DNA of 64,000 nucleotides from Demequina iriomotensis (GCF_000971395.1 NZ_BBME01000018.1:1-64000); one strand, 5' to 3'. Shown: positions 26,303-34,834, counted from the first letter of the stretch. Notes: generated by a model from the letters alone, not told the origin. Translations and numbers: made by a program.

Positions 26303-27475
26303 ATGACCGCGGATCCCTTCACCGTCCCGCTCGAGCGCCTGCGCCGCCGGACCTCCGCCAAGTGGACCAAGTTCGGCCCCGAGGTGCTCCCCCTGTGGGT
26401 CGCCGAGATGGACGTCGACCTCGCGGAGCCCATCCGGGAGGCCCTCGACCGCGCCGTGCGCGAGGGCGACATGGGGTATCCGACGCCGGAGCCCTACATC
26501 GAGGCCTTCCTCGACTTCGCGCGCGCCCGCTGGACGTGGACGGGGCTCGACGCCGCCCGGACGACCCCGGTGCAGAGCGTCATCATGGGCTATGTCGACG
26601 CCCTCCTCGAGGTGACCGACCCCGGCTCGGAGATCCTGGTGAACTCGCCCGTGTACCCGCCCTTCTTCGCGTACCTCAAGCAAGCGGGCCGCGTGATCCG
26701 CGAGGCGCCGCTCGGCGCGGACATGCGGCTCGACCTCGCCGCCATCGACCGCGCCATGGCCGAGGCCACCGCCGGCGGCCGCCGCGCCGGCTACCTCCTG
26801 TGCAACCCCCACAACCCCGGCGGCGCGGTGCACACGCGCGCCGAGCTCGAGGGCGTCGCCGAGCTATCCCGCCGCCACGGCGTGCCGGTGGTCTCCGACG
26901 AGATCCACGCGCCGATCGTCTACGCGCCCCACGAGTTCACGCCCTACCTCGACGTCGACCCGACCGGCATGGCGCTGCACGCCGCCTCCAAGGCATGGAA
27001 CCTCGCGTCGATCCCGTCGGCGCTGCTCATCGGCGGCCCCGAGTCCGCACCCTTCGACTCCTACCTCGCGGGCAAGCACCACGGACCCTCGCACCTGGGC
27101 GTCCTCGCCCAGACGGCCGCGTACCGCGACGGCGGGGAGTGGCTCGCGGGAATGCTCGCCGGGCTGGACCGCAACCGGCTGCTCGTGCGGGACCTGCTCG
27201 CGCAGCACGCCCCGCAGGTCGACTACCTGGTGCCCGAGGGCACGTACCTCACGTGGCTCGACTTCGGGACGATGCTGGGCGAGGTCCCGTCGCACGCGCT
27301 CATGACGCACGGTCGGCTCGCGCTCAACGTCGGCACCGACTTCGGAACGGGCGGCGCGGGCCACGCGCGCATGAACATCGCGACCAGCCCCGCGATCCTC
27401 GAGGAGGCGGTGCGCAGGATCGCGCACACGCTCGACGTGGTTCAGTCGGCGGGCGCGTCCCAGGTGAGCGTGTAG
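26303..27475 (+). CDS. PLP-dependent aminotransferase / C-S beta-lyase, MalY-PatB family
   Basis: This 390-residue fold-type I PLP enzyme belongs to the MalY/PatB (cystathionine beta-lyase-like) group. It starts with an RRTSAKWTKF motif and LPLWVAEMD, typical of the group. CNPHNPGG contains the PLP-contacting Asn, VVSDEIHAPIV the Asp, and ASKAWNLASI the Schiff-base Lys. It likely cleaves cystathionine or cysteine conjugates, releasing homocysteine or a thiol, pyruvate and ammonia. Its 3' end overlaps the convergent methyltransferase gene by 34 bp. Confidence 0.9.
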   Translation: MTADPFTVPLERLRRRTSAKWTKFGPEVLPLWVAEMDVDLAEPIREALDRAVREGDMGYPTPEPYIEAFLDFARARWTWTGLDAARTTPVQSVIMGYVDALLEVTDPGSEILVNSPVYPPFFAYLKQAGRVIREAPLGADMRLDLAAIDRAMAEATAGGRRAGYLLCNPHNPGGAVHTRAELEGVAELSRRHGVPVVSDEIHAPIVYAPHEFTPYLDVDPTGMALHAASKAWNLASIPSALLIGGPESAPFDSYLAGKHHGPSHLGVLAQTAAYRDGGEWLAGMLAGLDRNRLLVRDLLAQHAPQVDYLVPEGTYLTWLDFGTMLGEVPSHALMTHGRLALNVGTDFGTGGAGHARMNIATSPAILEEAVRRIAHTLDVVQSAGASQVSV

Positions 27476-28101
27476 CGCCACAGCAGCTCGCGCTCGTACA
27501 CCGCTCCCGGCAGCAGCCGCTCGGCCGCGCCGCGAACGTCGCGGAAGCTGTGCGGCGCGGGCCACGTGCAGTCGCAGCCGTGGTCCCAGTAGCCGCGGAA
27601 CAGGCGCTGGAACTTGTCGACGAACGTCGCCCACACGTCCCGCGGGAGGTCCTGGGGCCAGTTCGGGGTGGCCATGCCCACCACGACCAGGCGCCCGCCG
27701 GGCGCGACCAGGTCGCGCAGGCGGGTGAGCCCGGCCTCGAGGTCCATGTGATGCAGCACGGCCGACGCCGTGACCACGTCGTACGTGCCGAGCTCCTCCT
27801 CGAGCGCGTCTCCCGCGAGGTACGTGATCGACGGGGACTGCTCGGTCGAGTCGAGCAGCTCGACCGTGCAACCCTGCGCGCGGGCGCGCGCGATCGCGGC
27901 GGGGTCGACGTCGATCGCGGTCACCTCGAGGCCGCGCGCAGCCAGGCGGCGCGCGAGGTAGCCCTCGCCGCAGCCGACGTCGAGAGCGGTCCGGGCGGTC
28001 TCGGGCAGGTTCGCGACCAGCGGCTGCATGTAGTGGATGTTGTAGTTCCAGCGCTGGTGGTCGGGACGCTCCTTCGCGTCCTGCGGCGTCGTCTCGCTCA
28101 T
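27442..28101 (-). CDS. Class I SAM-dependent methyltransferase
   Basis: This 219-residue methyltransferase has motif I as ALDVGCGEGYLARRLAARG (near residue 40) and motif II as TAIDVDPAAIARAR. VVTASAVLHHMDLEAGLTRL then leads into GGRLVVVGM. The fold and motifs fit a methyltransferase domain 11/25-type enzyme; the acceptor is unknown. It runs convergent with, and overlaps, the MalY-type gene, and is divergent from the copper-associated membrane gene. Confidence 0.85.
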   Translation of the reverse strand: MSETTPQDAKERPDHQRWNYNIHYMQPLVANLPETARTALDVGCGEGYLARRLAARGLEVTAIDVDPAAIARARAQGCTVELLDSTEQSPSITYLAGDALEEELGTYDVVTASAVLHHMDLEAGLTRLRDLVAPGGRLVVVGMATPNWPQDLPRDVWATFVDKFQRLFRGYWDHGCDCTWPAPHSFRDVRGAAERLLPGAVYERELLWRYTLTWDAPAD

Positions 28102-28182
28102 GACGCACCATCATCCCCCACGGCCGACGGACGTCGGGACGATGCGGGACCCGGCCCCCGTGCGCGTGGAAGAATCGCGTCC

Positions 28183-28770
28183 GTGAACGAGGGCATGTCG
28201 AGGCTGGGCCGCGCCGCAGGCGCCGCCGCGCTGTCGACGCTCTCCGCCCTCGCGATGCACATGGGCGCCGGCGGAGCCGCCCCGTCGCTGCTCGCGATCG
28301 TGGCTCCGCTGCTCGCGTCCTTCGCGATCGCGGCGCAGCTCGCCGGCCGCCCCCTGGGCCGTGGGCGCCTCGCGCTCGTCGTCGCGGCGAGCCAGCTCGC
28401 GCTGCACACGACGTTCTCCCTCGGCGCACCGCGCGCGGTTCCGCCCGCCGGGCACACCGGTCACGATGCCGCGGCGCTCGCCGGTGTCCTCGACGGCTCC
28501 GGCGTGCACGCGCACGCCGCGATGCCGCTCGCGCACGTCGCGGCCGGCGCCGTCACCTACGGGACCATCCGCGCGGCCGGGACCATCCTGGCGGCGGCCT
28601 CGCGCATCGTCCACCTCGCGCTCGACGCGCTCACCGCGGCGCTGCGCCTGACGCCCGCACCCGTCTCGGGGCCGGCCCCGCGCCTCGTACCCGTCGCGGA
28701 CGGCGTCTACGCGCCGCGCTCGCTCACCCTCGCCGTGCCCTCGGGGCGCGGACCTCCCGTGACCGCCTGA
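28183..28770 (+). CDS. Membrane protein with His-rich loop, first gene of the copper/DyP cluster
   Basis: This protein of about 195 residues has roughly four hydrophobic segments (LSTLSALAMHMG, LLAIVAPLLASFAIAAQL, RLALVVAASQLALHTTF, LAHVAAGAVTYGTIRAAG). A loop rich in His (HTGHDAAALAG...VHAHAAMPLAH) could bind metal. The family is not recognised by name, but membrane proteins like this often precede PCuAC and DyP genes in actinobacteria. GTG 28183 is chosen because AAGAAT lies 7 nt upstream; ATG 28195 is the alternative. The following gene is 92 nt downstream. Confidence 0.7.
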   Translation: MNEGMSRLGRAAGAAALSTLSALAMHMGAGGAAPSLLAIVAPLLASFAIAAQLAGRPLGRGRLALVVAASQLALHTTFSLGAPRAVPPAGHTGHDAAALAGVLDGSGVHAHAAMPLAHVAAGAVTYGTIRAAGTILAAASRIVHLALDALTAALRLTPAPVSGPAPRLVPVADGVYAPRSLTLAVPSGRGPPVTA

Positions 28771-28862
28771 ACCGAGTCACCCGCGGGCCCCGCCCGCACC
28801 CTTCAGGCACACCCGCGCGCCGCGGCGCACTCGCACGCGCGCGCCATCCCCACAGGAGAGTC

Positions 28863-29345
28863 ATGTTCACCCGTCCCCGCTTCCTCACATCCGCCGCCGT
28901 CGCCGTGGTCGCGGCCGCCACCCTCGCCGGCTGCGCGTCCGACGACGCCTCCGCCACGGACCCGCTCGAGGTCACCGACCCGTGGGTCACGACCGCGACG
29001 CCGGAGGACATGATGTCCGCGGCCTTCGCCACCCTCACCAACACGACGGACGCGGACATCACCATCGTCGCCGCCACCTCCGACGTCTCGCCCGAGATCC
29101 AGCTCCACGAGGTGGTCGACGGCGCGATGCAGGAGAAGGACGGCGGCTTCGTGGTCCCGGCGGGAGAGTCGCTCGTGCTCGAGCCCGGCGGCCTCCACCT
29201 CATGCTCATCGGCCTCCCCGAGGCCGTCGTCGCCGGCGACGCGGTCGACTTCAGGCTCGAGCTCGCCGACGGCGGGACCGTGGCGTTCACCGCGACCGCG
29301 AAGGACTTCGACGGCGCGAACGAGGACTACGGCGACGAGGGCTGA
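28863..29345 (+). CDS. PCu(A)C-type periplasmic copper chaperone, lipoprotein
   Basis: This 160-residue protein has a lipoprotein signal ending TLAGC and a PCuAC (DUF461) domain: VTDPWVTT at the start, LHEVVDGAM, then PAGESLVLEPGGLHLMLIGL. The metal ligands of the family are the first His and Met and the distal His-x-Met. Here the LHE...M and HLM parts are visible, while the Met usually next to the first His is absent. It would shuttle Cu(I), for example toward cytochrome oxidase. An AGGAG site precedes the ATG, and the stop overlaps the next start (TGATG). Confidence 0.9.
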   Translation: MFTRPRFLTSAAVAVVAAATLAGCASDDASATDPLEVTDPWVTTATPEDMMSAAFATLTNTTDADITIVAATSDVSPEIQLHEVVDGAMQEKDGGFVVPAGESLVLEPGGLHLMLIGLPEAVVAGDAVDFRLELADGGTVAFTATAKDFDGANEDYGDEG

Positions 29346-30595
29346 TGCCCGCCGAGACCAGCGGCCTCAGCCGGCGGCGGCTCCTCCTCGGAGGGGCCGC
29401 CGCCGGTGCGGGCGCGGCGATCACCCTGGGCGCGGAGCGCACCGGGCTGCTGCCCGGCTCCATGGCCGCAGCGTCCGTCGACACCGCCGGCGTCAACGGC
29501 GCGCGCATCGTGCCCTTCCACGGCGCCCATCAGGCGGGCGTGACGTCCACGCCGGGCGCGCACGCCACCTACCTCGCCTTCGACCTGCTTCCCGCGACCG
29601 ATCGGGAGCGCCTACGTGCGTGGCTGCGGCTCCTCACGGACGATGCGGCCCGCATCACCCAGGGCCGCGGCGCGCTCGCGGACCTCGAGCCCGAGCTCGC
29701 CGTCCGGCCCGCGGGGCTCACCGCGACGTTCGGCGTCGGCCGCGAGGCCGTGGTCCGTGCGGGAGCCGACGCGCCCGCATGGCTGGGCCCGCTGCCCGCC
29801 TTCCCCGAGATCGACGCACTCGAGGACCGCTGGTCGCACGGCGACCTGATGGTGCTGCTTCACGGCGACGATCCGACCTCGATCTCGCACCTCGCGCGGA
29901 TGATCCTGCGCGACTCGCGCAGCTTCGCCACGCTGCGGTGGCGCCAGACCGGCTTCCGCCGCGCGTACGGCTCCGACGCCTCGGGCACCACGATGCGCAA
30001 CCTCTTCGGGCAGGTCGACGGCTCGCGGAACCCCCGACCGGGCGACGATGCGTTCGCCGCGGCGGTCTGGGCGGGCGACGAGGCCCCGGCGTGGCTGCGG
30101 GGCGGCACGTCGCTGGTGCTGCGGCGCATCGCGATGGACCTCGAGGGCTGGGACGAGGTCGGGCGCGAGGGTCGCGAGGCCGCCGTGGGCCGGCGCCTCG
30201 CGGACGGCGCCCCTCTCACGGGCGGGAGCGAGCGGGACGAGGTCGACCTTGATGCGACCGGGCCGAACGGCTTCACCGTGATCAACCCGGCCGCGCACGC
30301 GGCCCGCGCGCACGTCGCGGACCCGGCCCAGGGCATCGTCCGCATCGGCTACAGCTACGACGACCCGGTCGAGGCCGGCGCGGTCGACGGTGAGGGTCGG
30401 CCGGCGGTCTCGAACACGGGCCTGCTGTTCGGCTCGTGGCAGCGCGATGTCGACGCGCAGTACGTGCCGATGCAGGAGCGGCTCGCACAGGCGGACCTGC
30501 TCAATACGTGGACCACGCCCATCGGCTCCGGCGTGTGGGCGATCCCGCCGGGGTGCGAGGAGGGCGGGTTCGTGGGGGAGACGCTCTTCACCTGA
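29345..30595 (+). CDS. Dyp-type peroxidase, Tat-exported (EfeB-like)
   Basis: This 416-residue dye-decolorising haem peroxidase begins with a twin-arginine signal (SRRRLLLGGAAAGAGAA) and is therefore exported folded. The family motif GxxDG appears as GQVDGSRNPRP, and the proximal haem His lies in INPAAHAARAH. DyP/EfeB enzymes oxidise dyes, phenolics or haem, and EfeB takes part in ferrous iron uptake. Coupling to a copper chaperone by a TGATG overlap points to a joint role in metal handling or oxidase assembly, which is inference. Confidence 0.93.
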   Translation: MPAETSGLSRRRLLLGGAAAGAGAAITLGAERTGLLPGSMAAASVDTAGVNGARIVPFHGAHQAGVTSTPGAHATYLAFDLLPATDRERLRAWLRLLTDDAARITQGRGALADLEPELAVRPAGLTATFGVGREAVVRAGADAPAWLGPLPAFPEIDALEDRWSHGDLMVLLHGDDPTSISHLARMILRDSRSFATLRWRQTGFRRAYGSDASGTTMRNLFGQVDGSRNPRPGDDAFAAAVWAGDEAPAWLRGGTSLVLRRIAMDLEGWDEVGREGREAAVGRRLADGAPLTGGSERDEVDLDATGPNGFTVINPAAHAARAHVADPAQGIVRIGYSYDDPVEAGAVDGEGRPAVSNTGLLFGSWQRDVDAQYVPMQERLAQADLLNTWTTPIGSGVWAIPPGCEEGGFVGETLFT

Positions 30596-30620
30596 ACGCG
30601 CCGCGCCGCGCCCCGGGATT

Positions 30621-30740
30621 TGGGGCGCTCACGGTCGCGTTCGGCGCCCGGCCGCGCGCCATGGGGCATCGGCGATCGCCCACGAGCGCGGATGCCCCAT
30701 GGGAGGCGGCGCGGCCCGGGATCCGACCGTGGGCGCCCCA
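30621..30740. repeat. 120-bp imperfect palindrome, MITE/REP-like
   Basis: The outer arms TGGGGCGCtCACGGTCG (30621-30637) and CGACCGTGgGCGCCCCA (30724-30740) match at all but one position. The inner arms CCATGGGGCATC (30659-30670) and GATGCCCCATGG (30691-30702) are a perfect 12-bp inverted repeat, with partly complementary GC-rich sequence between. The whole could fold into one long hairpin. No other copy is visible in the window. Confidence 0.7.
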
Positions 30741-30811
30741 TTCGGGGAAGCGGCGGGCGCGGGCGGGACGGAGGTGGGCGACGCCCGGTGGCGGCTCGGG
30801 GAGGGCGCCCG

Positions 30812-30817
30812 TAGCCT
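30812..30817 (+). promoter_or_regulatory. -10 element of the phosphotransferase gene (leaderless)
   Basis: TAGCCT is 6 nt before ATG 30824. Confidence 0.5.
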
Positions 30818-30823
30818 CGACGC

Positions 30824-31723
30824 ATGAGCACAACGTCGTGGTCAGCCCCTCCCGCGGACATCTCCGTCACCCCCGACACGGCTCATGCGCTGCTCGCGCG
30901 CGACCATCCGGACCTCGCGTCGCTCCCGCTCGGTCCCACCTACGGGGGCTGGGACAACGTCACCATCCGCCTGGGCGACGATCTCGCGGTTCGGATCCCG
31001 CGCCGCGCGCACGCCGCGCAGCTGATCGAGCGCGAGCACGTGTGGCTGCCGCGCCTCGCTCCCGGCTGGGGCTTCCCGGCGCCGGTGCCGGTGCGCCTTG
31101 GCGGCCCGTCCGAGGAGGTGCCATGGGCGTGGGCGGTGGTGCCCTGGCTGCCCGGTGAGCCCGCCTACGCCGCGCCGCTGTCGGGCCGCGGCGCGCGCGA
31201 CCTCGGCCAGGCGCTCGCCGCGCTGCACGCCCCTGCCCCCGCCGACGCGCCCCGCAACCCCTTCCGGTCCACCCCGCTGGCCGAGCGCGCCGAGCGCTTC
31301 GACGACCGGATCGGGCGGCTGCTCGAGCGGGGCCTCGCGCTGGACGACGACGTGGCGCGCGAGCAGTTCCGCGCCGGGGCCGCGCAGCGCCGGCCCCTCG
31401 AGACCTGGTGCCACCTCGACCTCCACGGCGCCAACGTGCTGAGCGACGGCGGGCGGCTGGGCGGCATCCTCGACTGGGGCGACCTCGGGATCGCCGATCC
31501 GGCGACCGACCTGGGACAGGCGTGGTGCCTGGTCGGCGGCGCGCGCATGCGCGATCTGCTGCGCGGGTACGACGACGCCGTGACGCCGCTCGACGAGTCG
31601 GCGATGCTGCGGATCCGCGCGGAGGCGCTCGCCTATGGCGTCACGCTCGCCGCGCTCGACGAGCAGCCGTACGCCGATGGCGGACGGCGTGCGCTGGTCG
31701 ACCTCGGCGTGCTCGAGGGCTGA
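30824..31723 (+). CDS. Aminoglycoside-phosphotransferase (APH) family kinase
   Basis: This 299-residue protein kinase-like phosphotransferase has an N-lobe with DNVTIRLGDDLAVRIPRR. The catalytic loop reads CHLDLHGANVL, retaining the Asp and Asn. GGILDWGDLGIADPATDLG is the metal-binding equivalent of DFG. All catalytic residues are present, so it is probably active on an antibiotic or a small metabolite such as an amino sugar. Substrate and resistance role cannot be deduced. Confidence 0.87.
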   Translation: MSTTSWSAPPADISVTPDTAHALLARDHPDLASLPLGPTYGGWDNVTIRLGDDLAVRIPRRAHAAQLIEREHVWLPRLAPGWGFPAPVPVRLGGPSEEVPWAWAVVPWLPGEPAYAAPLSGRGARDLGQALAALHAPAPADAPRNPFRSTPLAERAERFDDRIGRLLERGLALDDDVAREQFRAGAAQRRPLETWCHLDLHGANVLSDGGRLGGILDWGDLGIADPATDLGQAWCLVGGARMRDLLRGYDDAVTPLDESAMLRIRAEALAYGVTLAALDEQPYADGGRRALVDLGVLEG

Positions 31724-31743
31724 GCCCGGACGCGACGCGCCTG

Positions 31744-32577
31744 CTACGCGCCCATCTTCTGGAGGAAGGGCTCGAGCTCGACCCAGTTCTCCTCATCCGT
31801 GCGGTCGTCGCGCCACAGCTCGAAGTACTGCGCCTTCGTCTCCTCGGACGCCTCGTCCCACACGCGGATCGCGTGGGCGAGGTCCTTGTGCCAGTAGCCG
31901 ACGATGCGGAAGTGCGTGAGGGGCAGGCCGTACTCGCGGCGCAGCATCGTGCGGATCGCACGGGAGTCCTTGGCCTCGCACGCGACCCAGATGTACGAGC
32001 CAGCGGCGGGGTCGAGGTGCGTGTCGGTGAGCTCCACGAGCGCGTCCTTGAGCCCGGACGCGCGGCGCCCGTTGCCCCCGAGCCGCCAGTCGATGGTCGC
32101 CGACGCGGCCGTCGGCAGCTCGCGGCGCTCGGCCATGTCGGCGAGCTCGATGACCACGTGGAAGACCTCGTCGGCGCTCGCCTCCGCGAGCACCCGCGCG
32201 ATCGCGGGAAGCGCGGTCGCGTCGCCGACGAGCACGCGCACGCCCGCGCCCTCCGGCACTTTGTAGTAGCCCTTGGAGTCGGAGACCTCGGTGCGGTCGC
32301 CGATCCGCGCGGTGCGCGCCCACGTCGCGCCGGGACCGTCGCCGTGGATGAAGATCTCCATCTCGAACCCGGCCTCGGTGTGCCCGCTCACCGTGTAGTG
32401 GCGCGCGCTGTGGCCGTCGGCGTCGGCGGTCTCGGCGCCCACCTCGAGGTGGATGCACTCGTCGGGGGTGCCGTCCGAGACCCAGGCCTGGGGTTCGTCG
32501 AGGCGGAGGCCGATGCGCATCATGTGCGGCGTGACCTGTGCGATCGACTCGACCGTGGCGGCGTGGATGGTCTCCAT
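31744..32577 (-). CDS. Siderophore-interacting protein (ferric-siderophore reductase, SIP family)
   Basis: This 277-residue FAD/NAD(P)H reductase belongs to the ViuB/SIP family. An N-terminal FAD-binding domain with ARHYTVSGH is followed by an SIP domain with VLVGDATALPAI (nucleotide binding) and a C-terminal RIVGYWHKDLAH motif typical of the family. It releases iron from imported ferri-siderophores in the cytoplasm. The promoter overlaps a DtxR/IdeR-type iron box, so it should be repressed in iron-replete cells. Confidence 0.93.
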   Translation of the reverse strand: METIHAATVESIAQVTPHMMRIGLRLDEPQAWVSDGTPDECIHLEVGAETADADGHSARHYTVSGHTEAGFEMEIFIHGDGPGATWARTARIGDRTEVSDSKGYYKVPEGAGVRVLVGDATALPAIARVLAEASADEVFHVVIELADMAERRELPTAASATIDWRLGGNGRRASGLKDALVELTDTHLDPAAGSYIWVACEAKDSRAIRTMLRREYGLPLTHFRIVGYWHKDLAHAIRVWDEASEETKAQYFELWRDDRTDEENWVELEPFLQKMGA

Positions 32578-32615
32578 GAGGCTCCGTTCGTGGGGGATGA
32601 AGCTGGCTCGTGCGA

Positions 32616-32634
32616 GAAGGTGAGGCTCACCTCA
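32616..32634. promoter_or_regulatory. DtxR/IdeR iron box of the SIP gene
   Basis: The 19-bp site GAAGGTGAGGCTCACCTCA has the palindromic core AGGTgAG-g-CTcACCT and matches 14 of 19 positions of the actinobacterial consensus TTAGGTTAGGCTAACCTAA. It begins 7 bp downstream of a minus-strand -10 TACACT (32647-32642), covering the expected start of transcription, the usual place for repression. Confidence 0.85.
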
Positions 32635-32641
32635 CCCGGGA

Positions 32642-32647
32642 AGTGTA
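32642..32647 (-). promoter_or_regulatory. -10 element of the SIP gene
   Basis: TACACT on the minus strand would start transcription near 32635, inside the iron box, leaving a leader of about 58 nt before the ATG. Confidence 0.5.
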
Positions 32648-32719
32648 GCCCACATCCGCAACGGCGCCGTTTCCTAATTCGCGGCGCGGGATATCCGTCA
32701 TATCGGGGTTATGCCCCGC

Positions 32720-32725
32720 TACTGT
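32720..32725 (+). promoter_or_regulatory. -10 element of the GNAT gene (leaderless)
   Basis: TACTGT is 6 nt before GTG 32732. It argues against the upstream ATG 32711, which precedes the -10. Confidence 0.55.
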
Positions 32726-32731
32726 GTGGCC

Positions 32732-33328
32732 GTGGCCTTCGCTCCGCTCGACACCGCACGCCTGGTGCTCCGTCCCTTCTCCGAGGAGGACGCGGAGGAC
32801 TTCGCCGCGCGCCGCTCCGACCCGGAGACCGCGATGTATCAGGCGTGGCGCGTGCCCTACTCCGTCGAGAAGGCGCTCGCCGTCATCCGCGAGAGCGAGC
32901 ATCACGACGGCCCGGTGCCCGGCCACTGGTTCCAGCTGGACGTCCAGCGTCGCGCCGACGGCCGCACCGTCGGGGACGTGGCCGTCTACCTGCACGAGCA
33001 CGGGCACACCGCGGAGATCGGCTACACGCTGCACAGCTGGGCGCGGCGCAAGGGCTACGCGACCGAGGCCGCGACCGCGCTCATCGACTACCTGGTGGAC
33101 GTCACCGGCGTGCACCGCGTCGAGGCGGCGACGCACCCCGACAACGCGCGTTCGATCCAGGTGCTCGAGCGGCTCGGCTTCCAGCACGAGGGCGTCAAGC
33201 GTGAGGCCTTCTGGGTCGAGGACGAGGTCTCCGACGACGAGCTGTTCGGCCTCCTCGCGCGCGAGTGGCGCGCCCGCCGCCACGCCCTCGCCGCGAGCGC
33301 GGACGCCGACGCCGCATCCGACGCGTAG
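32732..33328 (+). CDS. GNAT acetyltransferase, RimJ/RimL type
   Basis: This 198-residue GNAT protein starts FAPLDTARLVLRPFSEEDAEDF, the standard opening of RimJ/RimL-like N-acetyltransferases. AEIGYTLHSWARRKGYATEAATAL contains the acetyl-CoA pyrophosphate-binding loop, and SIQVLERLGFQHEG closes the fold. Members acetylate protein N-termini or small amines, and the target is unknown. The GTG start follows from the TACTGT element at the leaderless distance. Confidence 0.87.
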   Translation: MAFAPLDTARLVLRPFSEEDAEDFAARRSDPETAMYQAWRVPYSVEKALAVIRESEHHDGPVPGHWFQLDVQRRADGRTVGDVAVYLHEHGHTAEIGYTLHSWARRKGYATEAATALIDYLVDVTGVHRVEAATHPDNARSIQVLERLGFQHEGVKREAFWVEDEVSDDELFGLLAREWRARRHALAASADADAASDA

Positions 33329-33411
33329 CTTCACGGAATCTTCATCCGCGGCACGGCCGTCGCTTCATGCGCGGGGGATGGACTGGGGTCATCCGAGGGA
33401 AGGAGACTCCG

Positions 33412-34140
33412 ATGACCATCGCATGGAGGACCGCGGCATGGGCCGCGGCGGCCGGCGCCGCGCTGATCGCGGTGCCCGTCGGTGCGGCGTGGGCCGCATC
33501 GTCCGACGGGTCGGGTGACGACGATCGCGGCGCGTACGGCCGCGCCATGGGCGGCATGATGCGCGCCTGGCACGACGATGACGACGACGTCGCGCACGGC
33601 GGCGGATGCCTCGGCACGGCCGCGGAGGACGATGCGCCCGCGACCGACGCCGACGCGGCCTCGCTGGCCGCGACGGCCGAGGAGGAGCGCATGGCCGGCG
33701 ACCTCTACGACGCGCTCGCGGACGCCTGGGACCTGCGCACGTTCGCCATGGTCGCGCATGCGGAGGACATGCACCTGGGCGCCGTGCTGACCCTCATGGA
33801 CGCGTACGGGCTCAACGATCCGACGGAGGGCGCGGTGGCCGGCGTCTACGACGATGCCGACCTGCAGACGCTCTACGACGACCTCCTGGAGCGCGGCACC
33901 GCGTCCGAGACCGGCGCTCTGGCGGTCGGGGCGTACGTCGAGGAGGCCGATATCGGGGACCTGCGGGCCCAGGACGTCGACTCCGCCTCGCTCGCGTCGC
34001 TGTACGCGAGGCTCGAGCACGCCAGCGAGCACCATCTCACCGTGTTCGTCCGCGCGCTCGACGCGGACGGTCAGCCCTACGAGGCGACCGTCCTGACACC
34101 CGCGGAGGTCGCCGAGATCACGGGCGTGCCGGCTCCCTAG
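33412..34140 (+). CDS. DUF2202 ferritin-like exported protein
   Basis: This 242-residue protein has a signal peptide (WRTAAWAAAAGAALIAVPVGAAWA) and a Met/His/Asp-rich linker (GGMMRAWHDDDDDVAHGG). The following DUF2202 four-helix domain has EEERMAGDLYDAL and HAEDMHLGAVLTLMDAYGL, the acidic/His spacing of ferritin-like di-metal proteins. It probably binds metal outside the membrane. AAGGAG precedes the ATG. It is the first gene of an operon with a response regulator (1 nt after its stop) and a sensor kinase, so the kinase may sense the metal status it controls. Confidence 0.85.
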   Translation: MTIAWRTAAWAAAAGAALIAVPVGAAWAASSDGSGDDDRGAYGRAMGGMMRAWHDDDDDVAHGGGCLGTAAEDDAPATDADAASLAATAEEERMAGDLYDALADAWDLRTFAMVAHAEDMHLGAVLTLMDAYGLNDPTEGAVAGVYDDADLQTLYDDLLERGTASETGALAVGAYVEEADIGDLRAQDVDSASLASLYARLEHASEHHLTVFVRALDADGQPYEATVLTPAEVAEITGVPAP

Positions 34141-34141
34141 G

Positions 34142-34834
34142 ATGGCGAGCGTGGGCGCGCGCACCGTGCTGGTGGTCGACGACGAGCAGAGCATCCGCGA
34201 GCTCGTCGGAGGCTACCTGCGTCGCGAGGGCTACGACGTGGTCCCCGCCGCCTCCGGCGAGGAGGCCCTGGACGTCCTGCGCGGACGGGCGGTCGACCTC
34301 GTGATCCTCGACGTGCGGCTCCCGGGGATCGACGGCCTCGAGACCCTGCGTCGCGTGCGCCGCGGCTCGTCGGTGCCCGTGCTGCTGCTCACCGCGCGCG
34401 CGGAGGAGCCCGACCGCATCGTCGGGCTGGAGCTCGGGGCCGACGACTACGTGACCAAGCCGTTCAGCCCGCGCGAGGTGGTGGCGAGGGTCCGCGCGAT
34501 CCTGCGCCGGCGCGACGGGTCGCTCAATGACGACCACGTCGCGGTGGGCGCCGTCCGCATCGATCCGGGTGGCCGCGAGGTGACCGTCGACGGCGCGCCG
34601 ACCACGCTCACGGCGCTCGAGTTCGACCTGCTCGCGGCGCTCGCCTCGGCGCCCGGGCGGGTCTTCACTCGCCGCCAGCTCATCGAGCGCGTGTGGGGGT
34701 GGGACTTCTACGGCGACGAGCGCATCGTCGACGTCCACATCCGCAAGCTCCGGGCCGCGCTCCGGGACCCGGGGGACGCTCCCCGCATCGTGCTCACGGT
34801 CCGCGGCGTCGGCTACAAGCTGGCCGCGCCATGA
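34142..34834 (+). CDS. OmpR-family response regulator
   Basis: This 230-residue protein has a receiver domain with LVILDVRLPGIDGLE (phospho-Asp near residue 57), switch region LLLTARAEEPDR, and YVTKPFSPREV. A winged-helix DNA-binding domain has EFDLLAALASAPGRVFTRRQL and RIVDVHIRKLRAAL. The ATG lies 1 nt after the DUF2202 stop; GTG 34151, 7 nt after TAGGAT, is an alternative leaderless start. It overlaps the downstream kinase by ATGA. Confidence 0.93.
   Translation: MASVGARTVLVVDDEQSIRELVGGYLRREGYDVVPAASGEEALDVLRGRAVDLVILDVRLPGIDGLETLRRVRRGSSVPVLLLTARAEEPDRIVGLELGADDYVTKPFSPREVVARVRAILRRRDGSLNDDHVAVGAVRIDPGGREVTVDGAPTTLTALEFDLLAALASAPGRVFTRRQLIERVWGWDFYGDERIVDVHIRKLRAALRDPGDAPRIVLTVRGVGYKLAAP

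Larger units (their letters stand above)
30596..30823. other. Intergenic region with large palindrome
   Basis: This 228-bp gap contains an imperfect palindrome (30621-30740) and the promoter of the next gene. A short minus-strand frame reads through the palindrome but shows no ribosome binding site or recognisable family, and is not called. Confidence 0.5.

Noticed and set aside
30588-30833. 81-codon minus-strand frame through the large palindrome
   Set aside because: No ribosome binding site and no family; explained by the palindrome.
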